Shown: piece after piece, positions 1-10,341 of the stretch | Numbering within the stretch: the first letter of the stretch is position 1 | Layout of the letters: the number at the start of each line of letters is the position of its first letter | Assembly (NCBI GenBank): GCA_005503065.1 | Contig: SCOE01000001.1 | Span: 248,001 to 312,000, forward strand | Direction: 5' to 3' | Length of the DNA stretch: 64,000 nucleotides | From: Comamonadaceae bacterium ALPHA2B | GTDB lineage: Bacteria > Pseudomonadota > Gammaproteobacteria > Burkholderiales > Burkholderiaceae_C | Notes under the pieces: model-generated | Databases searched by the model: none | What the model saw: only the letters and a program-made list of their open reading frames with translations | Told to the model about the DNA's origin: nothing | Position numbers and translations under genes: made by a program

Positions 1-1
1 G

Positions 2-1165
2 ACCTCCTTCGCCCGCTCGCTGCGCAATGGTGTGGTGGACCTCATGGTGCACTACACCCGCGTGCAGGGCGGCCTGCCCTATGTCGACGAAGCAGCCGCC
101 GTGGGCCGTGCCGCGCGCGACGTGGGCGTGCGCATCGGCTTCGCGGTGGCCCTGCGCGACCGCCACGGCCTGGGCTATGCCGACGACGCGACGGTGTTGG
201 CGGCGCTGCGCCCCGCGATCCGCGACGACATCGCCAGGCGGCTGGCGGCACCCTCGGTGGCGCCAGCGCTGCAGCTCGCGCTGGTCGAGGAAGTTGCCCA
301 GCGGATCGCTGCCGACGGCCTGGGTGCCCACGTGGACGTGCAATACGGCCCAACCGGCGTGCAGTGGTGCAGCACGCCGCTGCTCGAAGCCATCGCCCAG
401 GCCTCGGCAGAGACCGGCCGGCGCGTGCACATGCACCTGCTGGAGACGCAGTACCAGCGCGCCTGGGCCGATGCCGCGCACCCGGGCGGCATCGTGCGCT
501 TCCTGGACGACATCGGCCTGCTCGGCCCGCGGCTCACCCTGGCGCATTGCACCTGGGCGCGGCCGGAGGAGCTGGCCCTGATCGCCGAGCGCGGCGCGAC
601 CATCGCGGTCAACACCAGCTCCAACCTGGGCCTGAAATCGGGCATTGCCCCGCTCGCGCAGATGCTGGCCCAGCGCTGCCGGGTGGCCATGGGGCTGGAC
701 GGCATGGCCTTCGACGAGGACGACGACGCCCTGCGCGAGGCCCGCCTGGCCTATGCGCTGCACCGCGGCTGGGGGTACGACACCACCATGACGCCGGCGC
801 AGCTCTGGCGCTTCGCGTCGCGCGGGCGGATCGCATCGGGCGAGCCGGCGGACCTCCTGCTGCTCGACTGGGATGCGCTGGACGACGACGCCCTGTTCTA
901 CGATATCAATCCGCTGGACCTGCTGCTCGCCCGCGGCAGCGGCCGGCACGTGCACACCGTCATCGCTCGCGGCCGCACGGTGGTCGACGCCGGCCGCGTC
1001 CTGGGCGTGGACGAGGTGGCCCTGCAGGTCGAACTGCGGGAGCGCATGCGGTCGGCGCTGGCAGCGGATGGCCCCCATGCCGGCTGGCGCCGCAGCGTGC
1101 AGGCCCTGGCCGAGGACGTGGCGCCTTTCTACCGGAGCGGCCGCTTCCTGGGAGGCTGCTGCTGA
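2..1165 (+). CDS. Amidohydrolase, TRZ/ATZ-type deaminase family (5' end missing)
   Basis: The gene runs in from the left edge; the open frame starts at base 2, and a GTG at 32 is internal rather than the likely start. About 387 residues are visible. Metal-ligand signatures of the cytosine deaminase/TRZ-ATZ amidohydrolases can be read in order: HMHLLET, then LAHCTW, then GLDGMAFDED, whose first Asp would be the catalytic metal ligand. The N-terminal HxH motif would lie outside the window. The C-terminal part (VIARGRTVVDAGRV) is the usual small beta-sandwich end of this superfamily. Hydrolytic deamination or dechlorination of a ring or amidine substrate in the cytoplasm is the family role. The substrate is not readable. 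Confidence 0.8.
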   Translation, partial: TSFARSLRNGVVDLMVHYTRVQGGLPYVDEAAAVGRAARDVGVRIGFAVALRDRHGLGYADDATVLAALRPAIRDDIARRLAAPSVAPALQLALVEEVAQRIAADGLGAHVDVQYGPTGVQWCSTPLLEAIAQASAETGRRVHMHLLETQYQRAWADAAHPGGIVRFLDDIGLLGPRLTLAHCTWARPEELALIAERGATIAVNTSSNLGLKSGIAPLAQMLAQRCRVAMGLDGMAFDEDDDALREARLAYALHRGWGYDTTMTPAQLWRFASRGRIASGEPADLLLLDWDALDDDALFYDINPLDLLLARGSGRHVHTVIARGRTVVDAGRVLGVDEVALQVELRERMRSALAADGPHAGWRRSVQALAEDVAPFYRSGRFLGGCC

Positions 1166-1186
1166 ATCTTCCGCTTCGCGGGCGCC

Positions 1187-2071
1187 TCAGCCCCGACGCG
1201 TCAGCGCCTGCTGCACTGCGCGCACTTCGTCGTAGGCCTGGCGCACCACCTGGGCCGCCTCGCCGCGTTCGAGCACCTCGTCCAGGTCGATGCCGCACTG
1301 CGCCGGCTCGCGCGAGAACTCCTCGAAGGGCGACTGGGTCTGGGCCATCAGGTTGGCCAGCTGCAGCACGTCGCCCAGCGTCTCGGGCGGCGCGATGACG
1401 TAGCCGCGCCAGAGCGTTTCCATCGCCTCGGACAACTCGTCGGGCACGTTCAGGGCCGACAGCAGGCGCCGGGTGCCGACCGCCAGCACGGACTGGCTGC
1501 GCTCGGGCGGCTCGGGATCGCCGACCTGGGTGCGGCCGGCCAGATCGATGCTCAGCGCCGGCACCTGCTCCTGGGCCTTGGCCAGCACGTAGAAGCCGGC
1601 GATGTCGTGCAGCATGCCCGCGAACAGCGCGGTTTCGGGGGCGACCTGGGTGAAGCGCCGTGCCAGCACGGCGGCCAGTGCCGCCACCTCGGTGCTGTGG
1701 GCCCACAGGCGTCCGACGGCCGGCTGGTTGACCTGCGCGGCGCGGTCGGCGAGCTGGGCGGTAACGAGGGCGGCGGCCACGGCGCGCAGCATCTTCAGGC
1801 CGAGGATGCTGAGCGCCTCGCGCGCATTGGTGACGGTGCGGCCCGGGCGGCCATAGGCGGCGCTGTTGGCCATGGCGACCATCTTGGCCGAGACCAGGGG
1901 CTCGCTGTGCACCAGCCGCGCCACGTCGTCGATGGTGCAGCTGTCGCTGCTCGCACGGTCGATCAGCTGGATCAGTCCCGTGGACGAGGTGAGAAAGGTC
2001 AGTGATTCCTTCTCGATGCCGCCGAACAGCCTCTCCTGAAGGTCCAGCCGACGCGTCAGTTCCAACCGCAT
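1187..2071 (-). CDS. HDOD domain protein
   Basis: 294 residues. I chose the ATG at 2071 because an AGGAGA ribosome binding site lies just upstream; the frame is open further to 2212, but that extension has no family-like sequence. The HDOD domain spans roughly residues 20-215, with the core LHDIAG retaining an HD pair and a typical NSAAYGRPGR segment near residue 75. HDOD proteins are signalling or output modules related to HD phosphohydrolases and often act in cyclic-di-GMP or stress circuits. No attached GGDEF, EAL or receiver domain is present, so the partner is unknown. It lies downstream of exoA on the same strand, 189 bp away, and is probably transcribed separately. Confidence 0.8.
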   Translation of the reverse strand: MRLELTRRLDLQERLFGGIEKESLTFLTSSTGLIQLIDRASSDSCTIDDVARLVHSEPLVSAKMVAMANSAAYGRPGRTVTNAREALSILGLKMLRAVAAALVTAQLADRAAQVNQPAVGRLWAHSTEVAALAAVLARRFTQVAPETALFAGMLHDIAGFYVLAKAQEQVPALSIDLAGRTQVGDPEPPERSQSVLAVGTRRLLSALNVPDELSEAMETLWRGYVIAPPETLGDVLQLANLMAQTQSPFEEFSREPAQCGIDLDEVLERGEAAQVVRQAYDEVRAVQQALTRRG

Positions 2072-2260
2072 GGGTGCCTCTCCTGTGTATTTGCGCGCAT
2101 CGCTGCGCCGGCAGCGAATACCAAAGAGGTAATTTTCGCCAGAGGGCGCATGGCTGCAGGCCCCGGTGCGAAAAAATAGGCGGCCGACGGTCGACGGCTG
2201 TTGGACGGGCACGACGGATCGTGCGGATGGACTGCGCGCCGCCCGCGGCAGACGGGCCGT

Positions 2261-3064
2261 CTACAGCGTGAACGCGTAGTCCACCGTGATCGGCGCGTGG
2301 TCGCTGAACTTGATGGTCTTGAAGATGTGCTCGCTACGCGCCAGCTGGGCCAGGGCCGGGGTGGCGAGGTGGTAGTCCAGGCGCCAGCCCACGTTCTTCG
2401 CGTAGGCCTGGCCGCGGTTGCTCCACCACGTGTAGCAGGCGTCGGTGGTGTCGGGCTGCAGATGGCGGTAGACGTCCACCAGGCCGGCGCCCTCGGCCCC
2501 GGCATCGAGCAGCCGGGTCATCCAGGCGCGCTCCTCGGGCAGGAAGCCGCTGTTCTTCTGGTTGCCTTTCCAGTTCTTCAGGTCGGCCTCCTTGTGGGCG
2601 ATGTTGATATCGCCGCACAGGATGAACTCGCGGTCTTTCTTGAGCGCGACGAGATAGGGCATGAAGCCGGCCAGGAAGCGGAACTTGGCGGCCTGCCGTT
2701 CCTCGCCCGAGCTGCCGCTGGGGAAGTAGCAGCTGATGATGGACAGCTTGCGTTGCGGCGTGTCGAAGCGCAGTTCCAGGTAGCGGCCCTCGGCGTCGAA
2801 CTCGGTGTTGCCCCAGCCGATCACGATGTCGGTGGGCTCGTGCCTGGTGTAGATCGCGGTTCCCGCGTAGCCTTTCTTCTCGGCGAAGTGGAAGTGGCCC
2901 TTGAGGCCGGCCATTTCCTCGAAGCGGCCCTCGACGTCGCTGGCCGAGACGCGGATTTCCTGCATGCAAATACAATCCGGCGCCGTTTCGGCGACCCAGT
3001 CGGCCACCCCCTTGGTGGCGGCCGAGCGCAGGCCGTTGAGGTTGAGGCTGGTGAGTTTGAACAC
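2261..3064 (-). CDS. exoA: Exodeoxyribonuclease III
   Basis: 267 residues, the usual size for the ExoIII/AP-endonuclease family, which cleaves 5' of abasic sites and trims 3' ends in base-excision repair. Motifs visible in order: LNLNGL near the start, QEIR with the metal-binding Glu, GDINIAH, LDYHLAT and the C-terminal SDHAPI with the catalytic Asp-His pair. The start is a GTG at 3064 (VFKLTSLNLNG); longer readings would run into pyrE. The neighbouring pyrE start is only 15 bases away on the other strand, so each promoter must lie inside the other gene or the two regions overlap. Confidence 0.93.
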   Translation of the reverse strand: MFKLTSLNLNGLRSAATKGVADWVAETAPDCICMQEIRVSASDVEGRFEEMAGLKGHFHFAEKKGYAGTAIYTRHEPTDIVIGWGNTEFDAEGRYLELRFDTPQRKLSIISCYFPSGSSGEERQAAKFRFLAGFMPYLVALKKDREFILCGDINIAHKEADLKNWKGNQKNSGFLPEERAWMTRLLDAGAEGAGLVDVYRHLQPDTTDACYTWWSNRGQAYAKNVGWRLDYHLATPALAQLARSEHIFKTIKFSDHAPITVDYAFTL

Positions 3065-3079
3065 GACGAGGAATTCCCG

Positions 3080-3760
3080 ATGGCTGAGGTGAGAACGGAT
3101 GGGGCGCTGGCGCAGGACTTCGTGCAGTTCGCGCTCGATGCCGGCGTGTTGCGCTTCGGGCAGTTCAAGACCAAGGCCGGCCGCATCAGCCCCTATTTCT
3201 TCAATGCGGGGCTGTTCAACGACGGCGCCCGCATCGCGAGGCTGGCGGAATTCTATGCAGCGCGCCTGATCGATTCCGGCCTCGAGTTCGACATGATCTT
3301 CGGGCCCGCGTACAAGGGCATCCCTCTGGGCGCCACCGTGGCGGCCGAGTTGGCGCGCCGCGGCCGCAACGTGCCCTTCGCCTACAACCGCAAGGAAGCC
3401 AAGGACCACGGCGAGGGCGGCACCCTGGTCGGCGCACCGCTCGCCGGCCGGGTGCTGATCGTCGACGACGTGATGTCCGCCGGGACGGCGGTGCGCGAGT
3501 CGATCGCCACCATCCGCGCCGCTGGCGCCACGCCCCATGCGGTGGCCATCGCGCTGGACCGCCAGGAGATGGCGACCGAGAACGGGGTGGACGTCCCGCA
3601 CAGCGCAGTGCAATATGTCCGCAACCAGTTGGGCATGCAGGTGATCGCCATCGCCACGCTGGACGACTTGCTAGAGTATCTGGACCAGCGTGCGAGCGAC
3701 GAGTTGCGCGCGCACCTTGAGGGAGTGTTGGCGTACCGGACGCGTTACGGCGCGGTCTGA
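3080..3760 (+). CDS. pyrE: Orotate phosphoribosyltransferase
   Basis: 226 residues. PyrE joins orotate to PRPP to give OMP in de novo pyrimidine synthesis. The type I phosphoribosyltransferase PRPP-binding loop is plain (VLIVDDVMSAGTAV, around residue 130), and the N-terminal FKTKAGRISPYFFNAG matches the orotate-binding region. The ATG at 3080 is preceded by GAGGAA at a good distance and removes an unrelated upstream open frame. The stop shares one base with the ATG of the next gene, so the two are probably translationally coupled. Confidence 0.95.
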   Translation: MAEVRTDGALAQDFVQFALDAGVLRFGQFKTKAGRISPYFFNAGLFNDGARIARLAEFYAARLIDSGLEFDMIFGPAYKGIPLGATVAAELARRGRNVPFAYNRKEAKDHGEGGTLVGAPLAGRVLIVDDVMSAGTAVRESIATIRAAGATPHAVAIALDRQEMATENGVDVPHSAVQYVRNQLGMQVIAIATLDDLLEYLDQRASDELRAHLEGVLAYRTRYGAV

Positions 3761-4479
3761 TGCCGTTTCGACCCGGAGACCCTGTGCCGCTGAATGCCGT
3801 CCTCGTTCCCTTCGCCCGTGCTCTTGCGCTCGGGGCCTGCGCCTGGTTGGCCTACGGGGGCGCCTGGGCGCAGCAGGGGCAGGGCCCGGCCAACGGCGGC
3901 AGTATCTACAGCTGCGTGGATGGCAGCGGCCGTACCATCACCTCCGACCGGCCGATCCCGGCCTGCTTCGACCGCGAACAGGTCGAGCTCACGCCCAGTG
4001 GCACCGTGCGCCGCCGCATCGAGCCGCGCTACACGGCGCGCGAGCTGGAGCAGCGCGAGGCGCGTCAGCGCGAGGCCGAGCAGGCGGCGCTGCGTGCGCG
4101 CGAGGAGCGTCGGCGCGAGCGCGCGCTGCTCGTTCGCTACCCGAACGCCGCGACCCATGACCGCGAGCGGAGCGAAGCGATGAAGCAGATCGATGCCGTG
4201 ATCGGCGCCGCGCGCACGCGCCTGGGCGAATTGGCCGAGGAGCGCCGCAAGATCGACGGCGAAATGGAGTTCTACAAGAAGGACCCGAGCAAGGCGCCGC
4301 CCTCGCTGCGTCGCCAGCTCGAGGACAACGACCAGAGCGCGGCGGTGCAGAACCGCTTCATCGCCGAGCAGGACGCCGAGAAGCGCCGGGTGAACGCCCG
4401 TTTCGACGAGGAGCGCACCCGCCTCGTACAGCTGTGGTCGCCCGAGAACGGCGGCTCGGCGCAGCGCCCGGCGCCGTGA
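3760..4479 (+). CDS. Secreted DUF4124 domain protein with coiled coil
   Basis: 239 residues starting at an ATG that overlaps the pyrE stop (TGATG); a GTG at 3784 is a possible second start. A signal peptide (about residues 1-38, ending near GGAWAQ) is followed by a DUF4124 domain at about residues 48-75 (IYSCVDGSGRTITSDRPIP), a short beta domain common in betaproteobacterial envelope proteins. Residues about 90-235 are very rich in Glu, Arg and Ala (ARELEQREARQREAEQ) and should form a long helix or coiled coil. Likely periplasmic; function unknown. Coupling to pyrE may reflect shared transcription rather than shared function. Confidence 0.8.
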   Translation: MPFRPGDPVPLNAVLVPFARALALGACAWLAYGGAWAQQGQGPANGGSIYSCVDGSGRTITSDRPIPACFDREQVELTPSGTVRRRIEPRYTARELEQREARQREAEQAALRAREERRRERALLVRYPNAATHDRERSEAMKQIDAVIGAARTRLGELAEERRKIDGEMEFYKKDPSKAPPSLRRQLEDNDQSAAVQNRFIAEQDAEKRRVNARFDEERTRLVQLWSPENGGSAQRPAP

Positions 4480-4501
4480 GGCGCCCCTGGCCCGCGTCGC
4501 G

Positions 4502-4567
4502 GTTGCTCACTTTTTGATAGCTGATCGCGCCCGTCGGGCGGGCGCTCCGGGCACTTTTCCTTCGAAA
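4502..4567 (+). repeat. Dispersed two-hairpin repeat, family 1, copy A
   Basis: This copy lies in the convergent gap between the DUF4124 gene and gatB. Its 5' half is degenerate (TTGCTC then TTTTTGATAGC). Its 3' half forms the second hairpin, GCGCCC paired with GGGCGC (4528-4549), followed by the T-rich family end. It can act as a bidirectional terminator here. Other copies are at 10881, 24606, 28721 (partial), 42158, 52263, 57988 (minus) and 62104 (minus). Confidence 0.7.
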
Positions 4568-4583
4568 GCGTCGGCTTGAACGG

Positions 4584-6035
4584 TCAGCCCAGTTTGGCCT
4601 TGAGCAGCGCGTTGACCTGCGCCGGGTTGGCCTTGCCTTTGCTTTCCTTCATCACCTGGCCCACCAGGGCGTTGAAGGCCTTGTCCTTGCCGGCGCGGTA
4701 CTCGGCGATGTTCTTCTCGTTCCTCGCGAGCACGTCGTCGACGATCTTTTCCAGCGCGCCGGTGTCGCTCATCTGCTTGAGGCCCTTGGCCTCGATGAGG
4801 GCGTCGACGTCCTGGCCCTCGCCGGTCCACAGCGCCTCGAAGACCTGGCGCGCGGCGTTGTTGGAGATCGTCCCGTCGGCGATGCGGCCAACGAGTTGCG
4901 CCAGCTGCACGGCGCTCACCGGGGCGGCTTCGATGCCGAGTTCTTGGGCGTTGAGGCGCTTGGAGATCTCGCCCTGCAGCCAGTTGCTGGCCAGCTTGGG
5001 CGCCGCGCCGGCAGCCACTGCCGCCTCGAAGTACGCCGCATGCGCCGGGCTCTGCGTGAGCTGCGTGGCGTCGTATTCGGAGAGGCCGTGCTCGCGCACA
5101 TAGCGCGCCGCCATGGCGCGGGGCAGCTCGGGCATTCCGCTTTTCACGCGCTCGATCCACTCGGCGGCGATCGCCAGCGGCGGCAGGTCGGGGTCGGGGA
5201 AATAGCGGTAGTCGGCCGCATCTTCCTTGGTGCGCATGGCGCGCGTTTCGCCGGTGTCGGGATCGAAGAGCACGGTGGCCTGCTGGATCGCATGACCGTC
5301 TTCCAGCTGCTCGATCTGCCAGCGGATCTCGAAGTCGATCGCCTGCTGCATGAAGCGGAAGCTGTTGAGGTTCTTGATCTCGCGCCGCGTGCCCAGCGGC
5401 TGGCCCGGCTTGCGCACCGACACGTTGGCGTCGCAGCGGAAGGAGCCCTCCTGCATGTTGCCGTCGCAGATGCCGATCCAGGTCACGATCTTGTGCAGCT
5501 CCTTGGCATAGGCGACGGCCTCGGCGGTGGAGCGCATGTCGGGCTCGGTCACGATCTCCAGCAGCGGCGTGCCGGCGCGGTTGAGGTCGATGCCGCTCAT
5601 GCCGACGAAGTCCTCGTGCAGCGACTTGCCGGCGTCTTCCTCCAGGTGCGCGCGTACCAGTCGCACGGTCTTGAGTTCATCACCCAGGTAGAAGCTCACC
5701 GAGCCGCCCTGCACCACGGGGATCTCGTACTGGCTGATCTGGTAGCCCTTGGGCAGGTCGGGGTAGAAGTAGTTCTTGCGGGCGAACACCGAGCGCGGCG
5801 CGATGTGCGAACCCAGCGCCAGGCCGAGCTTGATGGCGCGTTCGACGGCGCCCTTGTTCATCACCGGCAGCGTGCCGGGCAGGGCCAGGTCCACCGCGCA
5901 GGCCTGCGTGTTCGGCTCGGCACCGAAGGCCGTGCTGGCGCGGCTGAAGATCTTGCTCGCGGTCGAGAGCTGGGCGTGGGTCTCGAAGCCAATGACGACT
6001 TCGTAGCCTTGGACGAGGGGCGGGGTGGTGCTCAT
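4584..6035 (-). CDS. gatB: Asp-tRNA(Asn)/Glu-tRNA(Gln) amidotransferase subunit B
   Basis: 483 residues, the normal GatB length. GatB binds the mischarged tRNA and carries the kinase-like site that activates Glu-tRNA(Gln) or Asp-tRNA(Asn) before amidation by GatA. The start is the ATG at 6035 ([20 protein letters not shown]); the conserved [10 protein letters not shown] and the [14 protein letters not shown] segment near residue 80 identify the cradle domain. The C-terminal 140 residues form the YqeY-like tail ([17 protein letters not shown]). Last gene of gatC-gatA-gatB, separated from gatA by 150 bp that holds an inverted repeat. Confidence 0.96.
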   Translation of the reverse strand: MSTTPPLVQGYEVVIGFETHAQLSTASKIFSRASTAFGAEPNTQACAVDLALPGTLPVMNKGAVERAIKLGLALGSHIAPRSVFARKNYFYPDLPKGYQISQYEIPVVQGGSVSFYLGDELKTVRLVRAHLEEDAGKSLHEDFVGMSGIDLNRAGTPLLEIVTEPDMRSTAEAVAYAKELHKIVTWIGICDGNMQEGSFRCDANVSVRKPGQPLGTRREIKNLNSFRFMQQAIDFEIRWQIEQLEDGHAIQQATVLFDPDTGETRAMRTKEDAADYRYFPDPDLPPLAIAAEWIERVKSGMPELPRAMAARYVREHGLSEYDATQLTQSPAHAAYFEAAVAAGAAPKLASNWLQGEISKRLNAQELGIEAAPVSAVQLAQLVGRIADGTISNNAARQVFEALWTGEGQDVDALIEAKGLKQMSDTGALEKIVDDVLARNEKNIAEYRAGKDKAFNALVGQVMKESKGKANPAQVNALLKAKLG

Positions 6036-6054
6036 GGCGTGTGGAATACGGGCA

Positions 6055-6166
6055 GCCGAACGCAGAGTGCGCAAAGGTGACGCAAAGTGCGCAGAAAGAA
6101 AACCAAAAGATTTCTCATGAATTCTTTTGCGCCCTCTGCGAAGCCTTTGCGTCCTCTGCGTTCGGC
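6055..6166. repeat. Long imperfect inverted repeat with internal CGCAAAG/CGCAGAG units
   Basis: Between gatB and gatA. The outer arms are exact complements: GCCGAACGCAGAG at 6055-6067 and CTCTGCGTTCGGC at 6154-6166. Inside are several CGCAAAG-, GCGCAAAG- and CGCAGA-like units in both orientations around an A-rich centre. Transcribed, it could fold into a long stem inside the gat operon. I read it as an interspersed intergenic repeat; the exact family is not known to me. Confidence 0.7.
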
Positions 6167-6185
6167 TGTCCGGCTTTCATGAATC

Positions 6186-7694
6186 TCAGAAACCGGCAGG
6201 TGCTCGCACGTGCCAGTCGGTGGCCTGCTGGAAGCGGTGGGCGGCGTTGAGCAGCTTCGCTTCGGCAAAGTAGTTGCCGATGAGCTGCAGGCCCACGGGC
6301 ATGCCCGCATCGAAGCCGGCGGGCACGCTCATGCCGGGCAGGCCGGCCAGGGAGCCGGGCAGGGTGAAGATGTCGGCCAGGTAGTCGGCCACGGGGTCGT
6401 CGCCGTGCTCGCCGATCTTCCAGGCGACGGTGGGTGCGGCCGGGCCGGCGATGATGTCGCAGTCCTTGAAGGCGTTCTGGAAGTCGTCGGCGATCATGCG
6501 GCGCACCTTCTGCGCCTGCAGGTAGTAGGCGTCGTAGTAGCCGTGTGAAAGGACATAGGTGCCGATCATGATGCGGCGCTTGACCTCGTCGCCGAAGCCC
6601 TCTTCGCGCGTCTTGGCGTACATGTCGGCCAGGTCCTTGTACTGCGCGGCGCGGTGGCCGAACTTCACGCCGTCGAAGCGGCTGAGGTTCGAGCTGGCCT
6701 CGGCGGCGGCGCAGATGTAGTAGACCGGGATCGACAGCTCGGTGCGCGGCAAGCTCACCTCGACGCGTTTGGCGCCGAGCTTCTCGTACTCCTTCAGGGC
6801 CGCATCGATGGCCGCGCGCACGCCGGGTGCGACGCCCTCGCCGAGGAATTCCTTCGGCACGCCGATGCGCAGGCCTTCGAGCGAGCCGTTCAGGTCGCGG
6901 CCGAAGTCCTCGGCCGGCCGGTCCAGCGAGGTCGAGTCGCGGTCCGGGTCGGGCCCGCACATCGCGGACAGCAGCAGCGCGCAGTCCTCGGCCGAGCGGG
7001 CCATGGGGCCGGCCTGGTCCAGGCTGGAGGCGAAGGCCACCATGCCGTAGCGCGAGGCGCGGCCGTAGGTGGGCTTGATGCCGGTCACGCCGCAGAAGCT
7101 CGCCGGCTGGCGGATCGAGCCGCCGGTGTCGGTGCCGGTGGCGGCGGGCGCGAGGCGGGCGGCGACCGCGGCCGCACTGCCGCCCGAGGAGCCACCGGGG
7201 ATGCGGGCCGCGTCCCAGGGGTTGCGCACGGGCGTGGCCTGGGCCGTGCCCACCGCCGGCACGGCGATGTTCTCGTTGGCCGAGCCCATGGCGAACTCGT
7301 CGCAGCTGAGCTTGCCCAGGGTCACCATGCCGGCACCGCCCGGCTCGCCGGGCGCTCCGATCCCCAGCTTGCGCACCACCGTGGCGTCGAAGGGCGACTG
7401 GTAGCCGGCCAGGATCTTCGAGCCGGCGGTGGTCGGGAAGGCGGTGGTGACGAAGATGTCCTTGTGGGCGACGGGCACGCCGGCCAGCGCCGGGGCGTGG
7501 CCGGCGGCCAGGGCGGCGTCGGCGGCGCGGGCCTGGGCCAGCGTGGCCTCTTCGTCGACCGCGACGAAGGCGGCCAGCTGCTGGTGCGCTTCGATCCGGG
7601 CCAGGAAGTGCTTGGCCGTTTCGACCGCCGACACCTCGCGGGCGGCCAGCGCCCTGGCCAGCTCCGCCACGCTTTTCTCGTGCAACTGGCTCAT
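6186..7694 (-). CDS. gatA: Asp-tRNA(Asn)/Glu-tRNA(Gln) amidotransferase subunit A
   Basis: 502 residues. GatA is the glutaminase/amidase subunit and supplies ammonia through a channel to GatB. The amidase-signature Ser-cisSer-Lys triad is present: the Lys in [10 protein letters not shown] (about residue 78) and the serines in [13 protein letters not shown] and [10 protein letters not shown]. The ATG at 7694 overlaps the gatC stop by an ATGA overlap, so gatC and gatA are translationally coupled. Open frame extends far upstream without family similarity. Confidence 0.96.
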   Translation of the reverse strand: MSQLHEKSVAELARALAAREVSAVETAKHFLARIEAHQQLAAFVAVDEEATLAQARAADAALAAGHAPALAGVPVAHKDIFVTTAFPTTAGSKILAGYQSPFDATVVRKLGIGAPGEPGGAGMVTLGKLSCDEFAMGSANENIAVPAVGTAQATPVRNPWDAARIPGGSSGGSAAAVAARLAPAATGTDTGGSIRQPASFCGVTGIKPTYGRASRYGMVAFASSLDQAGPMARSAEDCALLLSAMCGPDPDRDSTSLDRPAEDFGRDLNGSLEGLRIGVPKEFLGEGVAPGVRAAIDAALKEYEKLGAKRVEVSLPRTELSIPVYYICAAAEASSNLSRFDGVKFGHRAAQYKDLADMYAKTREEGFGDEVKRRIMIGTYVLSHGYYDAYYLQAQKVRRMIADDFQNAFKDCDIIAGPAAPTVAWKIGEHGDDPVADYLADIFTLPGSLAGLPGMSVPAGFDAGMPVGLQLIGNYFAEAKLLNAAHRFQQATDWHVRAPAGF

Positions 7695-7990
7695 TCGATC
7701 ACCTTCGGCACGAGGAACAGCCCGGCCTCGACGGCGGGCGCGCTCTTCTGGTTGGCGGCCCGGTTGTCGGGCTCCGTGACGACATCGTCGCGCAGGCGCA
7801 GGGTGATGTCCTCGATGGCAGCCACGGGATGGGCCAGCGGCTCGACGCCGGCGGTGTCGACGGCGCGCATGCGCTCGACCAGGTCGAAAAAGCCGTTGAT
7901 CTGGTTGAGCATGCGCTCGCTTTCGTCGGGAGCCAGTTTCAGCTTCGCCAGCGAGGCGATGCGCGCGATGTCGGTGGAAGTCAGTGCCAT
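7691..7990 (-). CDS. gatC: Asp-tRNA(Asn)/Glu-tRNA(Gln) amidotransferase subunit C
   Basis: 99 residues, typical for GatC, the small belt-like subunit that holds GatA and GatB together. The start ATG at 7990 opens [19 protein letters not shown], the characteristic N-terminal helix; the PEDNRAANQ-like segment ([13 protein letters not shown]) near residue 80 is also typical. First gene of the gat operon. Its promoter must lie in the 242 bp shared with mreB (7991-8232), where a GGGATAATACCC stretch on the minus strand (near 8080-8088) contains a weak -10-like hexamer. Confidence 0.94.
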   Translation of the reverse strand: MALTSTDIARIASLAKLKLAPDESERMLNQINGFFDLVERMRAVDTAGVEPLAHPVAAIEDITLRLRDDVVTEPDNRAANQKSAPAVEAGLFLVPKVIE

Positions 7991-8181
7991 CGGAAGAAGG
8001 CGCCTGTGAGGGGCGCATAACGGGACGCCGTTCCACGCTCCGGAGGGGCGGGAAAACACGGGATCCAGGGGGGATTCGGGTATTATCCCGCCTTTGCCGC
8101 AACGCGCGCGATCGCGCAGGTTCAAGGCCCCGTCTGGCCCCAAAACCCGCCCAAAATCTGCTTTCTTCTCCCACCCAATAA

Positions 8182-9276
<1,095 letters not shown>

Positions 9277-9295
9277 TTGCACGCTAGTCTCGCGA

Positions 9296-9319
9296 GCCGG
9301 CCTCCCAGGCCGGCTTTTT
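9296..9319 (+). terminator. Intrinsic terminator between mreB and mreC
   Basis: GCCGGCCT (9296-9303), loop CCC, AGGCCGGC (9307-9314), then five T. Perfect 8-bp GC stem. It would partly uncouple mreB from mreC-mreD-mrdA. Confidence 0.85.
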
Positions 9320-9351
9320 GCCATCTGACCTAGCGCTTTCCTCTCCTTTCC

Positions 9352-10341
9352 ATGCCGCTCGGCACGCTCGACCGCTCCGCGCCGCCCCTGTTCAACCAGG
9401 GGCCCTCGGCGCTGTCGAAGCTGATCTTCTTCAGCGCGCTGGCCCTGTTCCTGATGGTGGCGGACGCACGCTTCGACGTCGTCAACCCGCTGCGCGCGGC
9501 GGTGAGCGCGGTGCTCTACCCCGTGCAGTGGATCGCGATGAAGCCCGTGCAGGCGGTGGCCGGCGCCAGCCAGTACCTGGAGGACCTGAGCACCGCGCAG
9601 TCGAACGAGGCGCAGGCGCGCCGCGCGCTGGCGCTGCAGGCCGAGCGTGCCAGCCAGGCCGACACCCTGGCGCGCGAGAACGCGCGCCTGCGCGCCTTGT
9701 TGGAACTGCGGCAGAACTCGCCCGCGCCGGGCCGCGCCGCCGAGGTGCTGTTCGACACCGCCGACCCGTACACCCGCAAGGTCGTGATCGACCAGGGGCT
9801 CACGCAGGGCATTGCGCCCGGCTCGCCGGTGATCGACGAGCAGGGCGTGCTGGGCCAGGTGACGCTGGTGCAGCCCTTCTCGAGCGAGGTCACGCTGGTC
9901 ATCGACCGCGACCTGTCGATCCCCGTGCAGAACACCCGCACCGGCGTTCGCAGCGTGGCCTTCGGCGACGCCACCACGCACGGCGGCGGCATGGAGCTGC
10001 GCTTCATCGCCGCCAATGCCGACATCCAGGAGGGCGACGTGCTCGCCACCAGCGGCGTCGACGGCGTCTACCCGGCCGGCCTGCCCGTGGCCCGCGTCGA
10101 CCGCATCGACCGCCGGGCCGACTCGGCCTTCGCGCGCATCCACTGCACGCCGCTGGCGCGGGTGAATGCGGCGCGCTACGTGATGGTGCTGGCGCCCGTG
10201 GGCACGCCGGCCGCCGCGCTGGCGCCCGCCGCAACCCCCGCGCCGTCGTCCAAGAAGGCCGAGGCCAAGAAGGCGGACAACGGCAAGGACAGGAAGGCCG
10301 GCCCCGGCCGTCCGAGCCGCCAGGAGGGCACCGCGCGATGA
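9352..10341 (+). CDS. mreC: Rod shape-determining protein MreC
   Basis: 329 residues. An N-terminal membrane segment (about residues 22-42, SKLIFFSALALFLMVADARF) anchors a periplasmic protein. A coiled coil follows (about residues 75-120, QSNEAQARRALALQAERA), then the MreC beta-barrel domain (VVIDQGLTQGIAPGSPVIDE, about residues 143-275). MreC links the MreB filament to PBP2/RodA. The C-terminal tail of about 45 residues is low-complexity, Ala/Pro then Lys-rich (SSKKAEAKKADN), and is poorly conserved. The stop overlaps the mreD start. Confidence 0.95.
   Translation: MPLGTLDRSAPPLFNQGPSALSKLIFFSALALFLMVADARFDVVNPLRAAVSAVLYPVQWIAMKPVQAVAGASQYLEDLSTAQSNEAQARRALALQAERASQADTLARENARLRALLELRQNSPAPGRAAEVLFDTADPYTRKVVIDQGLTQGIAPGSPVIDEQGVLGQVTLVQPFSSEVTLVIDRDLSIPVQNTRTGVRSVAFGDATTHGGGMELRFIAANADIQEGDVLATSGVDGVYPAGLPVARVDRIDRRADSAFARIHCTPLARVNAARYVMVLAPVGTPAAALAPAATPAPSSKKAEAKKADNGKDRKAGPGRPSRQEGTAR

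Noticed and set aside
8106-8117. Palindrome GCGCGATCGCGC upstream of mreB
   Set aside because: Short, GC-run based and expected by chance in such DNA; no link to a promoter could be shown.
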